Assembly: GCF_002025665.1 (NCBI RefSeq)
Contig: NZ_CP018786.1
Location: 2,542,001-2,606,000 of the forward strand
Source: Chryseobacterium indologenes
GTDB lineage: Bacteria; Bacteroidota; Bacteroidia; Flavobacteriales; Weeksellaceae
Direction: 5' to 3'
Length of the DNA stretch: 64,000 bases
Position numbers and translations under genes: made by a program. Under the pieces are notes generated by a model. The model saw nothing but the letters and a program-made list of their open reading frames with translations, had not been told where the DNA came from and made no database searches. Of the stretch, positions 1 through 6,704 are shown one piece after another (positions within the stretch are counted from its first letter, which is position 1; each line of letters starts with the position of its first letter).

Positions 1-846
1 AAATTCAGGGAAGGGAAGATAAAATGTGCCGTAATATTTCCCGCGAATTTCGGATCAGATCTCTATACCTCAGACGGAGCGCAGATACGGATTATTGCCG
101 ATGCTTCAGATCCGAATACAGCCACTATTCTTACCAATTATCTCAATGCAATGATTGCAGGGTACCAGCAGCAGCTCAATCCCAATATCAAACCTTCCTA
201 TAAGATTCTTCCTGAAATGAGGCAGCTTTATAATGAAGACCAGAATGGATCCCTTAATTTTATTCCGGGTGTTATTGCCCTTATCTTTATGATTGTAAGT
301 ACTGCTTTGACATCCGTAGCTGTTGTTCGCGAAAAAGAAATGGGAACCATGGAAATATTATTGGTGTCTCCTTTCAAACCTGTTATGGTATTGATAGCAA
401 AAGCTATCCCTTATCTTGTGCTGTCTCTTGTTAACTTTATCATTATTCTCCTTCTCTCTGTTTATTTATTAAATGTAGAGATCCGTGGCAGCCTTGTTCT
501 ATTGTTTGTAGAAAGCATATTATTCATTATCACATGTCTTTCATTAGGTCTATTGATATCTAATGTTACCAACTCCCAGCAGACCGCTATGCTTATTTCC
601 ATGATGGGAATGATGCTTCCTACCTTATTATTAACGGGATTTATGTTTCCCGTAGAAAATATGCCGGTAGTTTTTCAGGTGATATCCAGAATTCTTCCCT
701 CAAGATATTATTATGATATTGTAAAAGCAGTCATGCTGAAAGGTCTTGATTTCAGATATGTATGGAAAGAGACGTTGGTTTTACTGATCATGTCGGTAGG
801 ATTGCTGGCACTTGCCCTGAAGAAATTTAAAATCCGTCTGTCATGA
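1..846 (+). CDS. ABC-2 type transporter permease, C-terminal part (truncated by window edge)
   Basis: The reading frame is open from base 1, so the gene starts upstream of the window. The visible part begins in the periplasmic domain (QIRIIADASDPNT) and then has about five membrane segments. Between the first two lies REKEMGTMEILLVSPF, the cytoplasmic coupling motif typical of the YbhS/YhhJ-like ABC-2 permeases. These proteins form the membrane half of ATP-driven exporters that usually work with an HlyD-type periplasmic subunit. Its stop overlaps the start of the next permease by 4 bases (ATGA), so the two are translationally coupled and probably form a heterodimer. The ATPase and HlyD partners would be upstream, outside the window. 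The substrate is unknown. Confidence 0.9.
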   Translation, partial: KFREGKIKCAVIFPANFGSDLYTSDGAQIRIIADASDPNTATILTNYLNAMIAGYQQQLNPNIKPSYKILPEMRQLYNEDQNGSLNFIPGVIALIFMIVSTALTSVAVVREKEMGTMEILLVSPFKPVMVLIAKAIPYLVLSLVNFIIILLLSVYLLNVEIRGSLVLLFVESILFIITCLSLGLLISNVTNSQQTAMLISMMGMMLPTLLLTGFMFPVENMPVVFQVISRILPSRYYYDIVKAVMLKGLDFRYVWKETLVLLIMSVGLLALALKKFKIRLS

Positions 847-1967
847 GAATAATGGTATTCATATTGAGAAAAGAATTTCGTCAGATATTCAGGGATAAAA
901 CGATCCTTGCGATGATGTTTGTAATGCCTGTAGTACAGCTGATCATCATGCCTCTGGCCGCCAATTTTGAAGTAAAAAACATCAATATTGCCTATATAGA
1001 TCATGACCACAGCAGCTATTCTCAAAAATTACTTCATAAAATCATGTCTTCCGGTTACTTTAAACTGGCAGGAAATCCTGAATCCTATAAAAATGGATTA
1101 AAAATGATTGAAGAGGGAAATGCTGACCTTGTTTTGGAAATTCCTCCCGGATTTGAACGCAATCTTGTGCGGGAAGGAAGCCAGAAAGTGAATCTCTCTA
1201 TTGATGCAATTAATGGAACAAAATCAGCACTGGGAGGAAGCTATTTACTCTCTGTGATCAATGATTTCAACAGTAGTCTGGATGTGAATGTAAAATTATC
1301 AGCCCGAAAATCAGACAATACTCCTGCGAAAATTGTTATTAAAGAGACCAACTGGTATAACCCAAGAGCAGAATATAAATATTATATGGTTCCGGGTATA
1401 TTAGTACTGCTTCTTACTCTGATCGGAGGTTTTATCACTGCCTTAAACATTGTAAAAGAGAAGGAAATAGGAACGATTGAACAAATTAACGTAACTCCTA
1501 TAAAAAAATGGCAGTTTATTTTAGGTAAGCTGATTCCTTTCTGGATTGTAGGAATGATCGTTTTTACCATAGGACTCGTTGTAATGTATGTTATTTATGG
1601 TATTTTTCCGGAAGGGAGTCTTTTCACACTGTATGTTTTTGCAGCAATTTATCTTATTGCTTTACTGGGGTTGGGACTGCTCATATCCACCTTTGCAGAT
1701 ACCCAGCTGCAAGCCATGTTTATTGCATATTTTTTTATGATGGTATTTATGTTGATGAGCGGTTTTTTTACGAATACCGAAAGTATGCCGGACTGGGCTC
1801 GGAAAATGTCTAACCTTACTCCCGTAACTCATTTTATTAAAGTAGTAAGACTCATTGTCCTGAAAGGCAGTCGATTCTATGAAGTACAAACCGAATTCTA
1901 TTATCTGGTAGGTTTTGCAGTGGTACTTAACGGTCTTGCGATCTATAATTACAGAAAGGCCAATTAA
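843..1967 (+). CDS. ABC-2 type transporter permease
   Basis: A 374-residue permease of the same family as the gene just upstream. It has an N-terminal membrane anchor near residues 20-40 (MMFVMPVVQLIIMPLA), a large extracytoplasmic domain to about residue 175, then five membrane segments. KEKEIGTIEQINVTPIKKW at about residue 203 is the conserved coupling motif. The ATG overlaps the previous stop. The pair looks like the YhhJ/YbhR arrangement of exporters for drugs or small hydrophobic compounds, but nothing in the sequence identifies the substrate. It is the last gene of its operon and ends in a convergent terminator shared with the anti-sigma gene. Confidence 0.93.
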   Translation: MRIMVFILRKEFRQIFRDKTILAMMFVMPVVQLIIMPLAANFEVKNINIAYIDHDHSSYSQKLLHKIMSSGYFKLAGNPESYKNGLKMIEEGNADLVLEIPPGFERNLVREGSQKVNLSIDAINGTKSALGGSYLLSVINDFNSSLDVNVKLSARKSDNTPAKIVIKETNWYNPRAEYKYYMVPGILVLLLTLIGGFITALNIVKEKEIGTIEQINVTPIKKWQFILGKLIPFWIVGMIVFTIGLVVMYVIYGIFPEGSLFTLYVFAAIYLIALLGLGLLISTFADTQLQAMFIAYFFMMVFMLMSGFFTNTESMPDWARKMSNLTPVTHFIKVVRLIVLKGSRFYEVQTEFYYLVGFAVVLNGLAIYNYRKAN

Positions 1968-1971
1968 ATGA

Positions 1972-1999
1972 AATGGGTGAAACTTAAATTTCACCCATT
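1972..1999. terminator. Convergent bidirectional hairpin
   Basis: Perfect 11-bp inverted repeat AATGGGTGAAA / TTTCACCCATT with a 6-base loop between two convergent genes. The right arm is formed by the last codons of the minus-strand anti-sigma gene. There is no long T run, so termination on either strand is inferred from position. Confidence 0.6.
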
Positions 2000-2808
2000 A
2001 CAAACATATTTTCCATAGTCGGAACGCTGCTTCCACCTTCTTTTTCAAGCGTAATAGCAAAAGCCTGAGCTTCTGGTATACTGGCCAGAGCAATCCTACT
2101 GTCTTTATCTTCGGTGTACATTCCTGCATTTACCGGTTTTCCATCTTCTATAGCCCAAAGCTGATATTGCATACCTTCAGGGGCTTTAGGAAGTTTTTCT
2201 GCATTCAGATAGACTTCTTTCGTCTTTTTGTCCCAGAAAACCATGGCTTTGTCCTCTGTATGTTTTTCTACGCCCTTCAGCATTACCATCTGCATATCAG
2301 GATTGGAAAACATATCAATCTTAAGATTCATTTTCTCCATTGCCTGATCCTGATTCTTCTTGTCTGCCATCATTAGTGCTATTTTTTCCTGATTGTCAGA
2401 TTGCGTATTCATCCAGAATACATTTCCGCCAACACTTACCAGAAATAATACCGAAGCTGCTATAGCATATGTTTTCCAAGGAGTACTTCTCTGAATCTCC
2501 TTTCTGTCTGTATTATTTTCTCTCTGTCTTCCTACTTCAGGAATATCTGCTGAAAGAACAGGAGCTACTTCTTCAGCCACCTGTTCCTGTTGAATTTTAT
2601 TCCAAATCTTAGATTTCAAATCACTTGGAGGTGTTACAGCCTGAGCTGTAGCAAGATGTTCTAAAGTTTTCTGTGCTTCTTCAAAAGCCGCTTTTACTTC
2701 AGCATTATTTTTCATCACACACTCCAAAATCCCTGCTTCCTCGGGAGAAGCATGACCTAGAATATAAGATTCTATAATTCCGGATGATATGTATTCTTTA
2801 GTGTTCAA
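1984..2808 (-). CDS. Anti-sigma factor, RskA-type C-terminal domain
   Basis: The 274-residue protein has three parts: a cytoplasmic N-terminal region of about 75 residues (SGIIESYILGHASPEEAG), a single membrane helix near residues 112-132, and a periplasmic domain of about 110 residues with the anti-sigma-K (RskA) pattern YQLWAIEDGKPVNAG. No HxxxCxxC zinc motif is present in the N-terminus. It starts 1 base after the stop of the ECF sigma gene. This is the usual sigma/anti-sigma operon in which the membrane protein sequesters its sigma until an envelope signal triggers release. In mycobacteria, RskA responds to redox state through SigK; whether this one does is inference, though the divergent msrB gene fits. 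Confidence 0.9.
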   Translation of the reverse strand: MNTKEYISSGIIESYILGHASPEEAGILECVMKNNAEVKAAFEEAQKTLEHLATAQAVTPPSDLKSKIWNKIQQEQVAEEVAPVLSADIPEVGRQRENNTDRKEIQRSTPWKTYAIAASVLFLVSVGGNVFWMNTQSDNQEKIALMMADKKNQDQAMEKMNLKIDMFSNPDMQMVMLKGVEKHTEDKAMVFWDKKTKEVYLNAEKLPKAPEGMQYQLWAIEDGKPVNAGMYTEDKDSRIALASIPEAQAFAITLEKEGGSSVPTMENMFVMGEI

Positions 2809-2809
2809 T

Positions 2810-3409
2810 TTATTGATAATCTTTTAGCAAATCTTTTAATTTCATCAGTGCATTCCGCATTTTCGTTTTTACCGTTCCCAGCGGTATCTTCAGTTTTTCG
2901 GATATTTCATGCTGGGTATATCCCTGATAATAAGCAAGGTTTATAAGCTCCTGCTTGTCTGCTTCCAGACCTTCCAGCACGTTATTAAATCCGATATAAT
3001 CGGAAGAATTATTAGTGGTTGAAAGCTCTGCAGTATTATATACGAAATCCGGAAGTGATTGGTTTTTAAGTTCATTCTGGAATCCCTTAGATTTTAGATA
3101 GTCGATAGCTGTATTCCGGGCAATATTGATCATCCATGTATAAAACCTTCCTTTGGAAGAGTCATACTGATGGATGGAGTTCCATATTTTAACAAAAACA
3201 TCCTGAATAACTTCTTCGGTATATTCTTTAGACTGAACGATTCGAAGAATGATTCCATACAACGCACCGGAATAGTGGTCATACAGATAATGAAAACCGT
3301 TTTCGTTTTTTTCTTTTAATAAAACGATAAGTTCCTCTTCCGAATAGGTTGTTTTAATAGCGTTTATTTTTCTAGTCAAATGTAATAAAATAAAACATAT
3401 TCCCAACAA
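2810..3409 (-). CDS. ECF RNA polymerase sigma factor (start codon uncertain)
   Basis: Contains sigma-70 region 2 (YDHYSGALYGIILRIVQSKE, then DVFVKIW and TWMINIARNTAIDYL) and region 4 (YYQGYTQHEISEKLKIPLG, TVKTKMRNALMKLK), with no other domains, so it is an extracytoplasmic-function sigma. It lies directly upstream of its anti-sigma and divergent from msrB. The open frame runs up to a TTG at 3409, but a perfect housekeeping promoter (TTG-N19-TACATTTG, 3406 to 3377) lies inside the first 11 codons, so translation should begin later. No ATG or GTG lies in the first 30 codons. ATT at 3358 (giving I/M-KTTYSEEEL) is the plausible real start. Family assignment is firm; the N-terminus is not. Confidence 0.9.
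   Translation of the reverse strand: MLGICFILLHLTRKINAIKTTYSEEELIVLLKEKNENGFHYLYDHYSGALYGIILRIVQSKEYTEEVIQDVFVKIWNSIHQYDSSKGRFYTWMINIARNTAIDYLKSKGFQNELKNQSLPDFVYNTAELSTTNNSSDYIGFNNVLEGLEADKQELINLAYYQGYTQHEISEKLKIPLGTVKTKMRNALMKLKDLLKDYQ
3377..3406 (-). promoter_or_regulatory. Vegetative promoter of the ECF sigma operon
   Basis: On the minus strand TTG (3406-3404) is followed after exactly 19 bases by TACATTTG (3384-3377). This matches the published Bacteroidota RpoD consensus TTG-N19-TAnnTTTG. It abuts, back to back, the putative ECF promoter of msrB that begins at 3410. Confidence 0.75.
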
Positions 3410-3440
3410 AATCTACAACAACTTTTATTTCGTACATGAT
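3410..3440 (+). promoter_or_regulatory. Candidate ECF-type promoter of msrB
   Basis: AATCTA (3410-3415), a 15-base spacer, then CGTACATGAT (3431-3440). The same two blocks with the same 15-base spacing stand before the fasciclin gene (4029-4059). It does not resemble the vegetative TAnnTTTG element, and its CGTA core is like the -10 of many ECF-dependent promoters. It lies 30 bases before the msrB ATG. Recognition by the adjacent ECF sigma is inferred. Confidence 0.6.
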
Positions 3441-3469
3441 AATAAGAAAATAATTAAAAAATAGTCAAT

Positions 3470-3985
3470 ATGAAAACACCATTTTCAAAAACAATACTTG
3501 CTTTTTGCGTTGTCTTATCTTTCGGGACTTATCACGCACAAAGTACTCTTTTTAAAAGCAAAAATCCATATTACTCACACACTGCACAAAATACACTGAA
3601 AGTAAGCAATAATGAATGGAAAAAGATTTTAAAACCAGAACTCTATCAGGTGGCCAGAGAAGGAGCTACAGAAACGGCTTTTACCGGAAAATATTATGAA
3701 TTTGATGAAAAAGGGACTTATTATTGTGCCGTATGCGGGAATCCTCTTTTTATTTCAACCTCCAAATTCGCTACCACCTGCGGCTGGCCTTCTTTTTATC
3801 AGCCCATTGGTAAAAAAAGTGTCAAATACAGAAAAGATACTTCTTATCACATGGAACGTACGGAAGTACTATGCGGAAGATGTGATTCTCATTTGGGACA
3901 CGTCTTTGATGATGGTCCGAAACCTACAGGAAAACGTTTCTGCATGAACTCTATATGTCTTGAATTTATTCCAAATAAAAAATAA
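3470..3985 (+). CDS. msrB: Secreted peptide-methionine (R)-S-oxide reductase MsrB
   Basis: Reduces methionine-R-sulfoxide in oxidised proteins. A signal peptide (residues 1-23, cleaved after YHA) places it outside the cytoplasm. The MsrB fold follows: Cys86 and Cys89 (CAVC) and Cys135 and Cys138 (CGRC) are the structural zinc ligands, and Cys158 in RFCMNS is the catalytic cysteine. GWPSFY and HLGHVFDDGP are the other family signatures. It is the first gene divergent from the ECF sigma operon and has the promoter-like motif shared with the fasciclin gene. A periplasmic repair enzyme beside an ECF/anti-sigma pair suggests an envelope oxidative-stress response. A possible resolving partner (thioredoxin-like) is not encoded here. 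Confidence 0.95.
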   Translation: MKTPFSKTILAFCVVLSFGTYHAQSTLFKSKNPYYSHTAQNTLKVSNNEWKKILKPELYQVAREGATETAFTGKYYEFDEKGTYYCAVCGNPLFISTSKFATTCGWPSFYQPIGKKSVKYRKDTSYHMERTEVLCGRCDSHLGHVFDDGPKPTGKRFCMNSICLEFIPNKK

Positions 3986-4028
3986 TAAACTGATTTACAG
4001 TGAATTAAAAATAATTTTCATTTTTTTC

Positions 4029-4059
4029 AATCTAAAATAAAACCAACCTCGTAAATGAT
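4029..4059 (+). promoter_or_regulatory. Candidate ECF-type promoter of the fasciclin gene
   Basis: AATCTA (4029-4034), 15 bases, CGTAAATGAT (4050-4059). It differs at one position of 16 from the element before msrB and has identical spacing. The ATG is 39 bases downstream of the second block. Confidence 0.6.
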
Positions 4060-4098
4060 TTTAAAACACACCAGTATAATTAACTAAAAATCAACGCA

Positions 4099-4668
4099 AT
4101 GAACACACATTCAAAAATCACAGTTTTAGCAATGGTAGCTTTATCATTTGCTTTCAGCGGAAAGGTAACTGCACAAACGATGAAAGAAAAAACAGTAATG
4201 GTAGGAGGAGCCCCTATGTATCCATCCAAAAATATTATTGAAAACGCGGTCAACTCCAAAGATCACAAAACTCTTGTTGCAGCAGTGAAAGCAGCAGGTT
4301 TGGTAGAAACTCTACAGGGCGCAGGACCTTTTACTGTACTGGCACCTACAGATGCTGCCTTTGCAAAACTTCCGAAAGGAACAGTAGAAAACCTTGTAAA
4401 ACCTGAAAACAAAGCAATGCTTACTTCCATCTTAACTTATCACGTTCTTCCCGGAAGATACAGTGCTAAAGAAATATGGACAGCCGTAAAAGCAGGGAAC
4501 GGAAAAAGCATGATGAAAACAGTACAGGGTGAAAATCTTACATTCTGGACAAAAGGTAAAGATCTTTACATAAAAGATGCAAAAGGAAACAGTGCCAAAG
4601 TAACGATTGCTGATGTGAACCAATCTAATGGAGTGATTCATGTAATAGATACGGTATTGATGCCATAA
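4099..4668 (+). CDS. Secreted fasciclin (FAS1) domain protein
   Basis: A 189-residue protein with a signal peptide (residues 1-26, ending GKVTAQ) and one FAS1 domain from about residue 45 to the end. The domain shows its H1 box (FTVLAPTDAAFAKLP), the YHVLPGRY core and the H2-like C-terminal box (VIHVIDTVLMP). FAS1 domains are adhesion or binding modules in the envelope. The gene follows msrB and carries its own copy of the AATCTA-N15-CGTA promoter motif, so it is probably co-regulated with msrB. Bacteroidota commonly pair FAS1 proteins with ECF sigma loci; the biochemical role is not known. Confidence 0.92.
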   Translation: MNTHSKITVLAMVALSFAFSGKVTAQTMKEKTVMVGGAPMYPSKNIIENAVNSKDHKTLVAAVKAAGLVETLQGAGPFTVLAPTDAAFAKLPKGTVENLVKPENKAMLTSILTYHVLPGRYSAKEIWTAVKAGNGKSMMKTVQGENLTFWTKGKDLYIKDAKGNSAKVTIADVNQSNGVIHVIDTVLMP

Positions 4669-4684
4669 TAAATTCTAAGATTTC

Positions 4685-4711
4685 AAACAGCATATTCAGT
4701 ATGCTGTTTTT
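4685..4711 (+). terminator. Rho-independent terminator after the fasciclin gene
   Basis: Perfect 10-bp stem AAACAGCATA / TATGCTGTTT with a 5-base loop, followed by a T-rich tract. Confidence 0.85.
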
Positions 4712-4746
4712 CTTTCTTTTATATCTAACACTAAAAAATTAATAGT

Positions 4747-5457
4747 ATGAAAAAACCAATTCAGGTTTCTAATCAGGGTGCCACCCTTGATACCAGCAGA
4801 AGAAACTTTTTAAAATTAGGTGGAGTAGGATTAGCCATTGCAGGCCTTACCATCATCGGATGTAATGATGATGATGACTTCCAGATTATAGAAGAATCCA
4901 AGTATGATCTTGGCACAGGAGATGTAGGTGTACTCAATTATGCTTATGCTTTAGAACAGCTTGAAGCCGATTTTTACACGAAAGTGGTGAACAATTTTTA
5001 TACGGGAATTTCCAGTATTGAAAAAGAGGTTTTTACAGATCTCTATCATCATGAGGTGATTCATAGAGATTTCTTCAAAGTTGCCATTAGTGGCGCTACA
5101 GATCATGTGCTTCCTAAGCTTGAATTCCAGTATCCGAATGTGAATTTTAATGACAGGAATTCAGTATTGGCTACCGCAAAAGCATTGGAAGATACCGGTG
5201 TTGCAGCTTATAATGGAGCAGGAAAATATATTTCCAATCCTGCCTATCTTGTGATTGCCGGTAAAATAGTTTCTGTGGAAGCCAGACATGCCTCTGCCAT
5301 CAGAAATCTAATCAATCCCGGATCTGCCGATTTTTCGGGAGATGATGTGATAGATGCTAATGGACTTGATCTCGCCAAAGAGCCAAAAGATATTGTAATG
5401 GCTGCCGGAGCATTTATCAAAACACCTTTTACCTGGAAAGAAAGAGGAATCAACTAA
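4747..5457 (+). CDS. Tat-exported ferritin-like lipoprotein
   Basis: A 236-residue protein. RRNFLKLGGVGLAIAGL at residues 18-34 is a twin-arginine signal and ends in TIIGC, a lipobox, so the protein is probably exported folded and lipid-anchored. The rest is a four-helix ferritin-like domain: YALEQLEADFY, HHEVIHRDFF, ALEDTGVAAYNG and VEARHASAIR carry the Glu and Glu-x-x-His positions expected of a di-metal site. It is 24 bases upstream of a second ferritin-like gene and likely in one operon with it. Iron or peroxide handling in the envelope would fit the neighbouring msrB and ECF pair, but no reaction has been established for this family. Confidence 0.88.
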   Translation: MKKPIQVSNQGATLDTSRRNFLKLGGVGLAIAGLTIIGCNDDDDFQIIEESKYDLGTGDVGVLNYAYALEQLEADFYTKVVNNFYTGISSIEKEVFTDLYHHEVIHRDFFKVAISGATDHVLPKLEFQYPNVNFNDRNSVLATAKALEDTGVAAYNGAGKYISNPAYLVIAGKIVSVEARHASAIRNLINPGSADFSGDDVIDANGLDLAKEPKDIVMAAGAFIKTPFTWKERGIN

Positions 5458-5481
5458 TCATTCACCTTAAAAACTCACATT

Positions 5482-6297
5482 ATGAATATTCTTAGATTAC
5501 TGGACAAGCTTTCTGATGATAAATTTTTCACTTCAGAAGCTTCAAGACTGGAAACCATTACGAATATTTCTTTATTCGGAAAAAAAGCAGCTACAGCAGC
5601 TGTACCTCTTGGATTAGGAGCGATGATGGCTACTCCAGCCAAAGCAGAAGCTCCAAAAGCAAAATTAACAGGTATGGCTCTAAAAAGTACACTCACAGAT
5701 GCTTTACAGCTGGCATTGGTACTGGAATATCTGGAAAATGAGTACTACAGCATCGGATTGTCAACACCAGGATTAATTCCTAATGGAGACAGAACCGTTT
5801 TCATGCAGATTTCAAAACATGAATCTGCCCATGTAAGCTTCCTGAAAAGCACACTGACTTCTTTAGGAACAACTCCCGGAAATAAGCCTACGTTTGATTT
5901 TACAGCAGGCGGAAATTTCATGCCTTTTATAGATTATAACCAATTTCTTATCCTTGCTCAGGCCTTTGAAGATACCGGAGTAAGAGCTTATAAAGGACAG
6001 GCAGGAAATGTGATGTCCAACAAAGTGGTGCTTCAGGCAGCATTACAGATTCATTCCGTTGAAGCAAGACATGCTTCACAAGTAAGAAGAATGAGAGCCA
6101 ACAAAGGGTGGATTGAGCTTGCTAACGGAGGAAGTATGCCTTCAGCCACCAATCCTGTGTATGCAGGAGAAGACAATACCAATCAGGCAGGCTACAACAC
6201 AGCAACTCTATTTGGTGCTGCGGCAGGTTCTGCAGCTTATGATGAAATTTTAAGCGGCAGCGATGCACAGGCTATTGCTTCATTGTTCATAGTTTAG
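5482..6297 (+). CDS. Ferritin-like domain protein, second copy
   Basis: A 271-residue paralogue of the gene before it. Helix motifs correspond one to one: LVLEYLENEYYS, SKHESAHVSFL, AFEDTGVRAYKG and HSVEARHASQVRR, keeping the Glu/His pattern of a di-metal ferritin fold. The N-terminus lacks a clear Tat motif but has a hydrophobic Ala/Gly-rich stretch (residues 33-55) ending PAKAEA, so export is likely though the signal is atypical. It lacks a lipobox. It may be carried with its Tat-exported partner as a hetero-oligomer; that is speculation. The operon ends in a strong terminator at 6325. Confidence 0.87.
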   Translation: MNILRLLDKLSDDKFFTSEASRLETITNISLFGKKAATAAVPLGLGAMMATPAKAEAPKAKLTGMALKSTLTDALQLALVLEYLENEYYSIGLSTPGLIPNGDRTVFMQISKHESAHVSFLKSTLTSLGTTPGNKPTFDFTAGGNFMPFIDYNQFLILAQAFEDTGVRAYKGQAGNVMSNKVVLQAALQIHSVEARHASQVRRMRANKGWIELANGGSMPSATNPVYAGEDNTNQAGYNTATLFGAAAGSAAYDEILSGSDAQAIASLFIV

Positions 6298-6324
6298 TTG
6301 TGATTTGGATGATGATAAGTGGTG

Positions 6325-6359
6325 AGTCCATTTCCGAATTTTCCGGGAATGGACTTTTT
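6325..6359 (+). terminator. Rho-independent terminator of the ferritin-like operon
   Basis: Stem AGTCCATTTCC / GGAATGGACT with one bulged T, a short loop, then TTTTT. Confidence 0.8.
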
Positions 6360-6704
6360 GAAATAATAAATGATCTGCCTTCAAAAATATTCATATTTAA
6401 GATGTATTATACAACAGATTTCATTCATTAAGCATCTTATTATCAGACCAGGTACTTTTATCTTTATAATAGATATTACTTCTTTATTTATTTAAAAACT
6501 TTTCCTGGTTAATTTTAAATAAATACACATATAGCTTTATTATCAAATTTACTGTAACGGAATACGAAATAATTTCGTAATTTGGTTTACTTATTAAAAT
6601 AATAATTTAAAGCACTTAAAAATATTTAAAATATAAACTTTAATGCCTTGATTATCATTTTTTAATAATCAAAAAAGAAAAGTCTCTAATTGTTGATATA
6701 GTAT
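6360..6704. other. AT-rich intergenic region, no gene seen
   Basis: About 345 bases of very AT-rich DNA before the hybrid kinase. No ORF with codon-like composition and no strong hairpin. I could not assign a TAnnTTTG promoter with confidence. Confidence 0.5.
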
